From the NCBI GenBank assembly GCA_947623965.1, contig CANQIF010000005.1, positions 78,130 through 142,129 on the forward strand: a DNA stretch of 64,000 nucleotides, written 5' to 3'. Made by a program: the position numbers and the translations under genes. The notes under the pieces were generated by a model. The model was given only the letters and a program-made list of their open reading frames with translations, was not told the DNA's origin and did not search any database. Positions 8,605-16,845 of this stretch are shown one piece after another. Each line of letters begins with the position of its first letter. Within the stretch, counting starts at the first letter, position 1. The stretch comes from an uncultured Alistipes sp. GTDB lineage: Bacteria; Bacteroidota; Bacteroidia; Bacteroidales; Rikenellaceae.

Positions 8605-9231
8605 ATGGCAAAAAGGCGATCCGAAAGAGGCACGATGCTGGAACTTTGCTCCCAATACGAAGTGGCGGAGGCGGGATGCGACGAGGCGGGGCGCGGCTGT
8701 CTCGCGGGGCCCGTCTTCGCGGCGGCGGTGATGCTGCCGCCCGACTTTCATGATCCGCTGCTCAACGACTCGAAGCAGATGACCGAGCGCAACCGCGACC
8801 GGCTGCGCGCGATCATCGAGCGCGAGGCGGTCGCCTGGGCCGTCGAGGCGGTGCCGCCCGAGCGGATCGACGAGATCAACATTCTCAACGCCTCGTTCGA
8901 GGCGATGTCGCGGGCCGCGGCGCGCCTCGTGCCGGCGCCGGCCCTGCTGGCCATCGACGGCAACCGCTTCCGCACCGACCTTACGATCCCCTACCGCTGC
9001 TTCGTGAAGGGCGACGGCCGCTTCGCCGATATTGCCGCCGCCTCGGTGCTGGCCAAGACCCACCGCGACGAGTACATGCGCCGCATCGCCGAGGAGTACC
9101 CCGCGTACGGCTGGAGCCGCAACAAGGGATACCCGACCCGCGACCACCGGCTGGCGATCCGCGCCCACGGCCTCACCTCCCACCACCGCCGGAGCTTCAA
9201 CCACGGCATCGGCCAGCTCGAATTTTTCTGA
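8605..9231 (+). CDS. rnhB: Ribonuclease HII
   Basis: A 208-residue protein with the RNase HII catalytic motif GCDEAGRGCLAGP (about residues 24-36, carrying the first Asp-Glu pair). The LAIDGN strand and DIAAASVLAKTHRDEYM helix supply the other metal-binding acidic residues. The C-terminal WSRNKGYPTRDHRLAIRAHGLTSHHRRSF stretch is typical of the family. It removes ribonucleotides from DNA and RNA primers from DNA/RNA hybrids in the cytoplasm. A second in-frame ATG ten codons in (MLELCSQYE) is an alternative start. The glycosidase gene follows after 29 bases on the same strand. Confidence 0.97.
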   Translation: MAKRRSERGTMLELCSQYEVAEAGCDEAGRGCLAGPVFAAAVMLPPDFHDPLLNDSKQMTERNRDRLRAIIEREAVAWAVEAVPPERIDEINILNASFEAMSRAAARLVPAPALLAIDGNRFRTDLTIPYRCFVKGDGRFADIAAASVLAKTHRDEYMRRIAEEYPAYGWSRNKGYPTRDHRLAIRAHGLTSHHRRSFNHGIGQLEFF

Positions 9232-9260
9232 CTGCGAACCTGAAAAACGAACACCCGACC

Positions 9261-10640
9261 ATGAAACGACTGCTCACCACCCTGCTCGGCCTCGCGATCC
9301 TCGGCACCGCCGCGGCGCGACTGCCCGAGCGCACCCCCGAAAACGTGGCGAAATACGCCCGCATCTGCCGCGAAGCGATCCGCAAGGAGATGAAGGGCAT
9401 GTACCGCGAAGCGGGCGGAGCCTTGCGCTACCCCTTTCTGGCGCCGGGCAGCAACCAGTACCTCGACATGCTGTGGGACTGGGATTCGTGGCTGAGCGAC
9501 GTCGCCCTGCGGCAGATCCTCCACGACTACGGGAGCGAGGCCGACCGCCGCGAGGCGGTCGCCTACGAGCGGGGCTGCGTGCTCAACTCCTTGAGCTACG
9601 GCGGGATGGACGGCTGGATCCCGATCTGGATCGAGCGCGACGCCCCCTCGCGCGAGGAGATGCTGCGCCGCCGCAACCCCTGGAAGAGCAACATGCACAA
9701 GCCGACGCTGGCCCAGCACGCCGCCTTCATCGTGCAGCAGACGGGCGGCGACGCCGAATGGCTGCGCGAGGATTTCTACACGCTGCAGGCCTTCGTCAGC
9801 AAATACCTGAACTTCCACCGCCACCGCGCGACGGGGCTTCTCTACTGGGAGACCGACGAGGCGATCGGCGTGGACAACGACCCGAGCACCTTCTACCGGC
9901 CCCGCGGCAGCTCGGGGTCGATCTTCCTCAATGCCCTGATGTACCGCGAACTGCTCGCCATGGAGTATCTGGCCGGACGGTTGGAGATGCCCGAGATCGC
10001 CGACCGCTACCGCACGGAGGCCAAGCGGCTGAAGGCGGCGGTGCGCGAACACTGCTGGGACCCGCGCGACGGCTTCTACTACAGCGTCGATCTGAACCTG
10101 CTGCCGGTCGAGAAGCCCGAGATCGAGGGGCTCGCGCCGGGCGACCTCTACCTGCACGTCGGGCAGCCGCGCACCTACGACTGTCTGATCCAGCGACTGA
10201 GCGTCTGGAGCGGTTTCATGGCGCTGTGGGCGGGGATCGCGACGCCGGAGGAGGCAGCCGAGATCGTCGAGCGGCAATTCCGCGACACGCGCTCGTTCAA
10301 CGCGCCGGCAGGCATCCGCACCCTCTCGCCCCTGGAAAAGATGTACGATCTCCGGGCGAGCGGGAACCCCTCGTCGTGGCAGGGGCCGATCTGGATCAAC
10401 GTGAACTACCTCGTCTTCCGCGGGCTGGTGCGCTACGGCTTCACCGCCGAGGCGCGCGAGCTGGCCGAGAAGACGATTCTGCTGCTGGGGCGCGACTACG
10501 AACGCTTCGGTGCCCTGCACGAATACTACCTGCCCGAGAACGGCGAGCCGGTGCTGAACAAGGGGTTCCAGAACTGGAACCTGCTGGTTCTCAACATGGC
10601 CGACTGGCTCGATGGGAAACAGGTCGTTGCGGAGTTTTGA
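9261..10640 (+). CDS. Secreted glycoside hydrolase of the trehalase/GH63-like (alpha/alpha)6 type
   Basis: A 459-residue protein with an N-terminal signal peptide (about 1-19, ending ILGTAAA). The body resembles the MGH1-like/GH37/GH63 alpha-toroid glycosidases: MLWDWDSWLSDVAL (about 69-82) is the aromatic/acidic substrate pocket seen in the family. GPIWINVNYL (about 375-384) and an HEYYLPENGEP segment near the end are also typical. It would cut an alpha-glucoside or alpha-mannoside outside the cytoplasm. The exact substrate cannot be read off. It follows rnhB closely but probably has no functional link to it. Confidence 0.8.
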   Translation: MKRLLTTLLGLAILGTAAARLPERTPENVAKYARICREAIRKEMKGMYREAGGALRYPFLAPGSNQYLDMLWDWDSWLSDVALRQILHDYGSEADRREAVAYERGCVLNSLSYGGMDGWIPIWIERDAPSREEMLRRRNPWKSNMHKPTLAQHAAFIVQQTGGDAEWLREDFYTLQAFVSKYLNFHRHRATGLLYWETDEAIGVDNDPSTFYRPRGSSGSIFLNALMYRELLAMEYLAGRLEMPEIADRYRTEAKRLKAAVREHCWDPRDGFYYSVDLNLLPVEKPEIEGLAPGDLYLHVGQPRTYDCLIQRLSVWSGFMALWAGIATPEEAAEIVERQFRDTRSFNAPAGIRTLSPLEKMYDLRASGNPSSWQGPIWINVNYLVFRGLVRYGFTAEARELAEKTILLLGRDYERFGALHEYYLPENGEPVLNKGFQNWNLLVLNMADWLDGKQVVAEF

Positions 10641-10854
10641 GGACGGGGTGCCTGCGGGCGGACGGTCGATGCGGACGGCGCGGGCAGACTTACAAAATAT
10701 ATTCACAAACCTATATTATATATAGGAGCTCCGGGCGAAACTTACGCGAAGGGCCCGCAGCCGAAGTGTGCTTATACAGCGCTTGCAGGATCGATTCTAC
10801 GTTGACCAGGCCCGCCGCATCCAGCAAGTCTGCCGAACACGCTTGGGCCTACAC

Positions 10855-11265
10855 TCTCCGGTTCGGGTCGCAGCCTGCGGAGTGCCCGCACGAAGCGGAC
10901 CTTCGGGACGCGAAAAGCGGGCCTCCGCTGCCGGGAGGCAGCGGCCCGCTACAGTTCCATTCGGAACCGCAAATTCAAGATTCAGAATTCATAATTAGCT
11001 GTCATCCGCCGAGACCTACGGCTTCGAATTGCTTGGACCTGGCCCGCAGCCGAGCGGACGGGCGGCATCGACTGCAAGGAGTTGCAACCCTCCGCCCGGG
11101 GGCGGCTGCGGGCTGCGGCGTCCTTTGGGCGCAAATGCAAAATTCAAAATTTAGAATGATAAAATCGGGCAGCAGCCTGCGAAGCGCACGCATGTTCGGG
11201 TACGAACTGCGGGCCTTCGCCGCCCCCAGGCTGCGGCCCGCCGATTGCTTCGCAATCGAATTTGC
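10855..11265 (+). repeat. Modular intergenic repeat block 1
   Basis: Two to three copies of the window-wide modular repeat in plus orientation. It contains module A (CAGCCTGCGGAG..., then GCGGGCC...CTGCGGCCCGC) and module B (GCCCGCAGCCGAGCGGACGGG..., CCCTCCGCCCGGGGGCGG). There are hairpins at 10954-10967 (GTTCC/GGAAC), 11118-11132 (GCGTCC/GGGCGC) and 11242-11258 (CGATTGC/GCAATCG), and AT-rich AAATTCAAGATTCAGAATT tracts. No gene is seen here. Confidence 0.85.
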
Positions 11266-11354
11266 GGACCAACCCCTCTTTCATAAAAGAAACAAGGCCG
11301 ACCTCAATGCCTCTTTCCGCCGGTCGGAAGCAACGCAATGACCATTTTTTTGCG

Positions 11355-11735
11355 TCTGAAGGCCGCAGCGGGCCGCAGCTTCGCCCCGCGAAGGCCCGCT
11401 CTTCGCGTCCCGCAGGGCCGCTCCCGCGTGCCCTTCGCAAGCTGCAGCCCGAAAGCCACCCCGAGCAAATCCGCACCTTGTTAATCTGCCCCATACGAAC
11501 GCCACCTCCTCGCAGGGCCGCTCGTGCGTGCCCTTCGCAAGCTGTCGTCCACAGACCATCTAAAAGCACACCCTATTTTGAGCTGCGCCCGAACGAACGC
11601 AACTTCCTCGCAGGTTCACATCATGCATGCCCTTTGCAAGCTGTCGCCTGCAGACCGCCGAACAGTTGCGACCCATTTTGAATTTTGAATTTTGAATTTT
11701 GAATTCAGAACTTGCGCCCGCAAGGGCGCAACGCC
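11355..11735 (-). repeat. Modular intergenic repeat block 2 with TTTTGAA array
   Basis: Inverted-orientation copies of the same family (GCCCTTCGCAAGCTGCAGCCC repeated three times with decay). They end in four perfect tandem TTTTGAA heptamers (11676-11703) and a GCGCCC/GGGCGC hairpin (11714-11729). It lies directly downstream of the ExbD operon terminator. Many short reading frames cross it, but none resembles a protein. Confidence 0.85.
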
Positions 11736-11742
11736 CCCCCCC

Positions 11743-11788
11743 AAAAAAAACTCCGGGAGTGCCCGCCGCATGGCGGGCACTCCCGGAG
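11743..11788 (-). terminator. Terminator of the ExbB/ExbD operon
   Basis: On the minus strand a 17-bp perfect stem (11751-11767 with 11772-11788) with a GCAT/ATGC loop is followed by eight T residues. It lies 22 bases after the stop codon of the last ExbD gene. Confidence 0.92.
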
Positions 11789-11810
11789 GATGAATCATAG
11801 GGCCGCTCGG

Positions 11811-12281
11811 CTAATAGCCCAGCGACTTCGAAGCGGCATAGCTGATCTTCAGCGCATTCGCGCGGCGAAGCTCCTGCTTGACGTCCGTCACGGTACCCAT
11901 CTTCGTCGCAACGTCGGCCTTGAGGCAGATCGTCATGGCGGCGCGGTCGCTCTCGTTGAGCTTGTCGCGCTCGGCAGCGACGAAATCGAGAATATCCTTG
12001 GTCGTCTTGTACGAGTCATTCAGCTGAATACGCGGCGCCGTACCCCACTTGGCCTGCATCGAACGCGCGGGCTGGCCGATGTGGATGTAGCTTACCAGCG
12101 ACTTCTTTTCGAGCTTCTGCACCTCGGTAGCCTCGGGGAGCTTGTAGCGAACCAACAGCTCCTGATCGCGCATCGAGGTCGAAACCATGAAGAAGAAGAG
12201 GATCATGTAGATCACGTCGGGAAGCGACGAGGTCGAAATGGCGGGCAACTCTTTCTTGCCCTTTTTCTGCATGACTGCCAT
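11811..12281 (-). CDS. exbD: ExbD/TolR-family energy-transduction protein (second copy)
   Basis: A 156-residue protein with one N-terminal membrane helix (about 19-38, LPDVIYMILFFFMVSTSM). The aspartate in the helix is the protonatable residue conserved in ExbD/TolR. The rest is a periplasmic domain. With the ExbB-type channel it would use the proton gradient to power TonB-dependent uptake or a related envelope process. It is the last gene of a four-gene minus-strand operon, 5 bases after the other ExbD gene. The window has one TonB-dependent receptor (37.7-40.1 kb) that such a system could serve, but no TonB gene. Confidence 0.92.
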   Translation of the reverse strand: MAVMQKKGKKELPAISTSSLPDVIYMILFFFMVSTSMRDQELLVRYKLPEATEVQKLEKKSLVSYIHIGQPARSMQAKWGTAPRIQLNDSYKTTKDILDFVAAERDKLNESDRAAMTICLKADVATKMGTVTDVKQELRRANALKISYAASKSLGY

Positions 12282-12286
12282 AGCTG

Positions 12287-12892
12287 CTACTTTTTAAGTT
12301 GACGCGGTTCAGCCTCCGAAATCTTCAGAGGCACTGCATCGGTGATCGCTGCGCGCTCACCCTCGCCGAGCTCCGAGAAGCGGGCGCCGAACTTGCGCAG
12401 GGCCACTTCGTCACGCACCTCGTTGAAGGCGCGCGTGAGCTCGTTCTGAACCTGGATGTAAACCTGATAACCCGTATCGCGCGTCGTCTGAAGCGAGATC
12501 ACACCCTGGCTGACAGGGTAGACCCACTTCGACCCGTCGGGCAACTCGATCTCCTTGTCCTGCTTTTCGGGCAGGTCCTCCGAGTCCAGCGGATTGAGGA
12601 TGAACTCTTTGGCTTTGTCCGTCAGCTGGCGCAGGTCGATCGGCTGCTGGTCGTTCTGCGTACCGGCCAGAATAGAGCCGCCGCCCGAAACGAGCACCAG
12701 GAACAGGTTGCGCTCTTTCACCTTGACGTCCTCCTGAGCTTGGTTCTCGGGGGGCATCGGCGGAAGCATGCGCGCCAGACCCGTATCGGTGTTCATCGTC
12801 GTCGCCACCAGGAAGAAAATCAGCAGCGAGAACGCGATATCGGCTTGCGAGCTACTATTGACCTCCGGTACTTTACGTTTGTTTGAAGCCAT
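12287..12892 (-). CDS. exbD: ExbD/TolR-family energy-transduction protein (first copy)
   Basis: A 201-residue protein with a basic N-terminus, a single membrane helix (QADIAFSLLIFFLVATTM, about 16-33) containing the family aspartate, and a longer periplasmic domain than its neighbour. The periplasmic part has a Pro/Glu-rich linker (about 42-55) just after the membrane. Paired ExbD genes of unequal length after one ExbB are common in Bacteroidetes. It starts 11 bases after the small membrane gene upstream. Confidence 0.92.
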   Translation of the reverse strand: MASNKRKVPEVNSSSQADIAFSLLIFFLVATTMNTDTGLARMLPPMPPENQAQEDVKVKERNLFLVLVSGGGSILAGTQNDQQPIDLRQLTDKAKEFILNPLDSEDLPEKQDKEIELPDGSKWVYPVSQGVISLQTTRDTGYQVYIQVQNELTRAFNEVRDEVALRKFGARFSELGEGERAAITDAVPLKISEAEPRQLKK

Positions 12893-12903
12893 AGTCTACG
12901 CGG

Positions 12904-13323
12904 TTATTTGAAAGCGGCCCAGATCTCCGTCACGAGCGCCGTCAGCACGGCTGCAGCGAAAGCGACATACGATACCAGCACGCAAGTTTCGGTAATGACG
13001 GTCTCCGAGCGGTCGAAGAAGCCGTTGTTCTGCAGATCGACGATGTTCACCGTGTGGCCGGCGGAAATGAAGTAGGCCACGGCGACCACGGCGAGAATCA
13101 ATACGACGGAGAGCAGCGAGCTCTTGCCGCCGGCCGGGTTCTGCGCCATGCCGTAGACGGCGCCGCCGACAGCGAAGACGATACCTGCCAACAGGAGGAT
13201 GTACCCCCAGATCAGGTTCAGGCTGACGGCTGCCTCCGACCCGGTCGTGGCGATCGCATAGGCGAGCAGCACGACCGTGATCACCATCATGGCACCCAGC
13301 AATATATTCAATACTTTTTTCAT
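12904..13323 (-). CDS. Small membrane protein in the ExbB/ExbD operon
   Basis: A 139-residue protein with about four hydrophobic helices (about 7-27, 36-58, 68-88, 112-132) and a polar loop at about 89-108. I do not recognise a named family. A small membrane protein between ExbB and the ExbD pair is a usual arrangement in Bacteroidales, and tight spacing (11 bases to ExbD, 28 to ExbB) shows co-transcription. It may be an accessory subunit or assembly factor of the proton channel (inference). Confidence 0.75.
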   Translation of the reverse strand: MKKVLNILLGAMMVITVVLLAYAIATTGSEAAVSLNLIWGYILLLAGIVFAVGGAVYGMAQNPAGGKSSLLSVVLILAVVAVAYFISAGHTVNIVDLQNNGFFDRSETVITETCVLVSYVAFAAAVLTALVTEIWAAFK

Positions 13324-13351
13324 AATTGCGTTGAAATCTTAAAACCCGGGA

Positions 13352-14143
13352 TTATTTCTTGTTGTAAACGGTCAGGATGTCCATCAGCGTGATCGAGGCA
13401 TCCTCCATGGTGTTTACAAGCGAGTCGATCTTCGAAATGATGTAGTTGTAGAAGATCTGAAGAATAACCGCAGCGATAAGACCCATAAGCGTCGTCAGAA
13501 GGGCGACCTTGATACCGCCGGCAACGAGCGTCGGGCTGATATCGCCGGCAGCCTGGATGGCGTCGAAGGCACCGATCATACCGACCACGGTACCCATGAA
13601 GCCCAACATCGGGGCGAGGGCGATGAACAGACCGATCCACGACAGACCTGCCTCCATCTGGCCCGTCTGCACCGAACCGTACGATACGACGGCCTTCTCG
13701 ACGGCGTCCAGACCCTGGTGGTAGCGGTCGAGACCCTGCCAGTAGATCGAAGCGACGGGACCGCGCGTGTTCTTGCAAACCTCCTTGGCAGCGTCGATGC
13801 CGCCGTTCTTCAGAGCCTCCTCGACTGCCTTGATGAGCTTCTTCGTGTTGATCGACGAGAGCGACAGGTAGAGAATGCGCTCGATGGCTACGGCAAGACC
13901 CAGCACGAGGCAGAGGAGCACCGGAAGCATCCAGCCCCAACCGCCCTCGAGGAACTTCTGCATCAGCACGTGGTGCATCGTATCGCCGGCAACCTCGGTC
14001 TCAGCGGCAACCGCATCGATGGCAGCGACATCCTCAACAGCCTCGACAGCCTCTTCCGTGGCGGCAGCGGCCTCCTGTGCGAACGCGTTAACGGTACCCA
14101 AAGCGAAGAGAGCAACCGTCAGAATCAAAAAAAGTTTTTTCAT
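13352..14143 (-). CDS. exbB: MotA/TolQ/ExbB proton channel family protein
   Basis: A 263-residue protein. It begins with a hydrophobic segment (about 5-22) and an acidic Ala/Glu-rich stretch (about 24-52), the extended N-terminus seen in Bacteroidetes ExbB proteins. Three membrane helices follow (about 68-90, 160-185, 200-228). The segment GLSWIGLFIALAPMLGFMGTVVGMIGAF (about 162-190) is the MotA/TolQ/ExbB signature. It would form the proton-conducting pentamer around ExbD. First gene of the operon; its leader is AT-rich and then GC-rich. Confidence 0.95.
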   Translation of the reverse strand: MKKLFLILTVALFALGTVNAFAQEAAAATEEAVEAVEDVAAIDAVAAETEVAGDTMHHVLMQKFLEGGWGWMLPVLLCLVLGLAVAIERILYLSLSSINTKKLIKAVEEALKNGGIDAAKEVCKNTRGPVASIYWQGLDRYHQGLDAVEKAVVSYGSVQTGQMEAGLSWIGLFIALAPMLGFMGTVVGMIGAFDAIQAAGDISPTLVAGGIKVALLTTLMGLIAAVILQIFYNYIISKIDSLVNTMEDASITLMDILTVYNKK

Positions 14144-14261
14144 GGTTTTGTTAAGAATTGATTTGATTAGTTGTTTTGTGTTTATTTGTTTGGTTTTGTT
14201 TTGTTCTTTTTTGTCCGCTTTTCGGGGTTTCTTCCGTTCGGCCCGCTTTTGCCGGTCTTCT

Positions 14262-14425
14262 TTTGCCGCGGCCGGGCGGCAGCCCTATTCGCGGCCGGGG
14301 CGGCACCCTCCTTTCACGCCCGGGCAACTTTTGCCGCAGTCGGGCAGCACCCTTATTCGCAACCGGGGGCGCTCCCTTTTGCCGCCGGGCACCCCTCAAC
14401 CGCCGCCGGGCGGCTTCGCGCAATT
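14262..14425. repeat. Degenerate GC-rich repeats upstream of the ExbB gene
   Basis: Within the 520-base gap 14144-14665, alternating units of the form TTTTGCCGC..CGGGC..CACCC and TATTCGC..CCGGGGC.G recur four to five times with substitutions. The unit spacing is irregular. The first 75 bases of the gap (14144-14218) are T-rich on the plus strand and probably hold the ExbB promoter. No gene is seen in the gap. Confidence 0.5.
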
Positions 14426-14665
14426 TTTTTTCGCCGGGGGCCGTTTTTTTTCGCCCCGCGCTCGCTTTCAGGCGGCCGGACGGGTTTCAGGGCGCGGCCG
14501 ACGCCCGATCGCCGAAAATTCGGAACCGCCGGCAGTATCGTTTGCAGTCCACTATCATTCAGCGACTTGCGGATCGTTGCGCCGGATTTTCCGTCGGTCC
14601 TCGGAAGCTAAACCGCCCCTTTCTCGACCGAAATATAAGAAAATATTTTTTTTCGTGCAACCCCC

Positions 14666-15700
14666 CTACTCCGTAAATTCGCCCCGGAGCGATTTTTTCA
14701 GCTGCCGTTTCACCTCTTCGGACGTATATCCGGCCCCCAGCAGGTACATCATTTTCGTCACGGCGGCCTCGGTCGTCATGTCGCGGCCGCTCACCACACC
14801 GATGCGCTGCAGTCCGAGCCCCGTCTCGTAGAGCTCCATGGCGACGCAGCCGCCCTCGCACTGCGTGATGTTCAGCACGACGATGCCGCGGTCGATCGCC
14901 TCCCGCAGCGCGCCGATGAACCACGGCGAGGTGGGGGCGTTGCCGGCGCCGTAGGTCTCGAGCACGACGCCCTGCAGGTCGGGGGCCGAGAGCATCGACC
15001 GCAGCATCCGCTCCGAGAGCCCCGGGAAGAGCTTCACGAGGCAGAGGCGGTCCGAGAGGCGCGTGGCGATGCGCAGCGGCTCGCCGTAGCGCTCGGGAGT
15101 GCGGATCGCCGCCCGGTTGTAGGCGATGTTGACCCCCACATCGGCCAGCGCCGGGTAGTTGTACGAGTGGAAGGCGCTGAGCTCCTCGGCGCTGCGCTTC
15201 GTCGTGCGGTTGGCGCGGAAGAGGCGGTTCTGGAAGTAGAGCGAGACCTCGGGGACGATCGGCCGCCCCGCCGCGTCGCGCGCCCCGGCGATCTCGATCG
15301 CCGTGATGAGGTTCTCGCGGCCGTCCGTGCGCAGCACGCCGATCGGGATCTGGCTGCCGGTGAAGACCACCGGCTTGGCCAGGTTCTCGAAGAGGAAGCT
15401 CAGCGCCGAGGCGCTGTAGGACATCGTGTCGGTGCCGTGCAGCACGACGAAACCGTCGTAGCGGTCGTAATTCGCGCGGATCAGTTCGGCCAGCGCCACC
15501 CAGTTTTCGGGGGCGACGTTCGACGAGTCGATCACGGGCGAGAGGGTGTGAACCGCAATATCGACCTGCAGCCGCTTGAGCGAGGGGAACTCCTCGTAGA
15601 TGCCGCTGAAGTCGAAGGGGACGAGCGACCCCGTCCCGGCGTCGGTCTTCATACCGATCGTGCCGCCCGTGTAGAGGATGAGAATGGAGGAACGTTTCAT
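14666..15700 (-). CDS. ansA: L-asparaginase, type I
   Basis: A 344-residue protein of the asparaginase/glutaminase family. The first catalytic threonine is in YTGGTIGMKT (about 10-19), and the second Thr/Asp pair in VLHGTDTMSYSA (about 86-97). There is no signal peptide, so it is the cytoplasmic type I enzyme, which makes aspartate and ammonia from asparagine. The C-terminal QCEGGCVAMELYETG stretch fits the type I C-terminal domain. Its ATG overlaps the tatD stop by four bases (ATGA), so the two are translationally coupled. Transcription comes from the direction of dprA. Confidence 0.95.
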   Translation of the reverse strand: MKRSSILILYTGGTIGMKTDAGTGSLVPFDFSGIYEEFPSLKRLQVDIAVHTLSPVIDSSNVAPENWVALAELIRANYDRYDGFVVLHGTDTMSYSASALSFLFENLAKPVVFTGSQIPIGVLRTDGRENLITAIEIAGARDAAGRPIVPEVSLYFQNRLFRANRTTKRSAEELSAFHSYNYPALADVGVNIAYNRAAIRTPERYGEPLRIATRLSDRLCLVKLFPGLSERMLRSMLSAPDLQGVVLETYGAGNAPTSPWFIGALREAIDRGIVVLNITQCEGGCVAMELYETGLGLQRIGVVSGRDMTTEAAVTKMMYLLGAGYTSEEVKRQLKKSLRGEFTE

Positions 15701-16632
15701 GCCTTCGGTGTGCCTTGGTTCATAGTTTCAGCTGTCGTCCGGCCGGAATCGTCCGCCGCCGGCCGGGCCGGTCTGCCGGAATCGGCGGCTTCGCCTTCGG
15801 TCCGCCCGCCGGGCTCGTCCGCCGCGAGGCCGAACATCCGGGCGGCGTTCCGCGCGGTCTGCTCCGCCACCTCCCCGGGGGAGCGCCCCAGCAGCTCGGC
15901 CACCCGGGCGCAGGTGTGCGCCACATAGGCCGATTCGTTGCGTTCGCCGCGATGGGGCACGGGCGGCAGATAGGGGCAGTCGGTCTCGAGCACCAGATCG
16001 GCGAGCGCCATCTCCGGAACCGCCTCGGCCACCTTGCTGCGCCGGTAGGTCGCCACGCCGCCGATGCCGAAGAGCCAGTCGCCCGCGGCCCGCAGCCGCC
16101 GGTAAGTCGCCGCATCCTCGGAGTAGGCGTGGAAGACGCCGCGCAACTCCTCGCCGCGGGATCGGGCCGCCGCCGTCTCCTCCTCGATCACGGCGCACAT
16201 CTCCGGCCAGGCCGCCCGCGTGTGGATCGTCACGGGGAGCCCCCGCCGCGCCGCCATCCGGCACTGCGCCCGGAAGGCCTCCAGCTGCTCGGCGCGGAAA
16301 TCGGCGCTCCAGTAGAAGTCCAGCCCGATCTCCCCCACCGCGCAAAAGCGGCCGATCCCCGCGGGCGGGGCATCGAGCAGCCGCTCGACGAGGGCCAGCT
16401 CCCCGCGCCAGTCGGGGCAGTCGTTCACCGAGGTGGGATGAAGCCCCATCATCGGCCGGCAGCGGCCGGGGTGGCGGCGCACGAGGTCGAAGAGCCGGTC
16501 ATGGCTGCCGCTGTCGATGGCCGGCAGCAGCAGACAATCCACGCCGCACGCCGCCGCGCGCGCCAAGGCCGCTTCGCGGTCTTCGTCGAAGGCCTCGTCG
16601 TAGAGGTGGGAATGGGTATCGATCAATCGCAT
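15697..16632 (-). CDS. tatD: TatD-family metal-dependent hydrolase
   Basis: A 311-residue protein from the ATG at 16632; a longer open frame upstream reads only through the minisatellite and is rejected. The metal-binding motifs are DTHSHLYDE (His at 7 and 9), GEIGLDFYW (Glu), VTIHTR, FHAYS and ETDCPYLPPVPH. The family has DNase and exonuclease activity and acts in the cytoplasm. The C-terminal tail after about 285 is Ala/Glu/Gly-rich and low in complexity, as in several proteins of this window. Its stop overlaps the asparaginase start. Confidence 0.93.
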   Translation of the reverse strand: MRLIDTHSHLYDEAFDEDREAALARAAACGVDCLLLPAIDSGSHDRLFDLVRRHPGRCRPMMGLHPTSVNDCPDWRGELALVERLLDAPPAGIGRFCAVGEIGLDFYWSADFRAEQLEAFRAQCRMAARRGLPVTIHTRAAWPEMCAVIEEETAAARSRGEELRGVFHAYSEDAATYRRLRAAGDWLFGIGGVATYRRSKVAEAVPEMALADLVLETDCPYLPPVPHRGERNESAYVAHTCARVAELLGRSPGEVAEQTARNAARMFGLAADEPGGRTEGEAADSGRPARPAADDSGRTTAETMNQGTPKA

Positions 16633-16664
16633 CGGTTCGGTTTTATTCTTTTGGTGCAGCCGGC

Positions 16665-16840
16665 AACGGCTTCGGCAACGGACCCGTGGCAACGGTTCCA
16701 GCGATGGTTCCGGCAGTGGTCCCGGCAACAGCCCCGGCAATAACTCCCGACAACGGCTCCCCGGACAACAGCCCCGGGCAACAATCCCGGGCAACAGCCC
16801 CGGCAGCGGCCCCGGCAGCGGCCCCGGCAGCGGCCCCGCC
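16665..16840. repeat. Intergenic minisatellite between dprA and tatD
   Basis: About 14 degenerate units of 12-13 bases of the form GGCAACAGCCCC occur, with the last three near-perfect GGCAGCGGCCCC copies nearest the dprA stop (16803-16838). Unit length wavers between 12 and 13, so it is not a coding repeat. It fills almost the whole 213-base gap. Confidence 0.8.
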
Positions 16841-16845
16841 CCGTT

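Noticed and set aside
10855..11265. CRISPR array
   Set aside because: Repeats are long modules of unequal length with variable hairpins and no regular unique spacers; no cas genes are in the window.
10641..11710. Open frames on both strands across repeat blocks 1 and 2
   Set aside because: They read through GC-rich repeats and hairpins with no protein resemblance; the same holds for frames across the other blocks.
16633..16794. Longer TatD reading frame through the minisatellite
   Set aside because: The extra residues come only from the GGCAACAGCCCC array and precede the standard DTHSH start.
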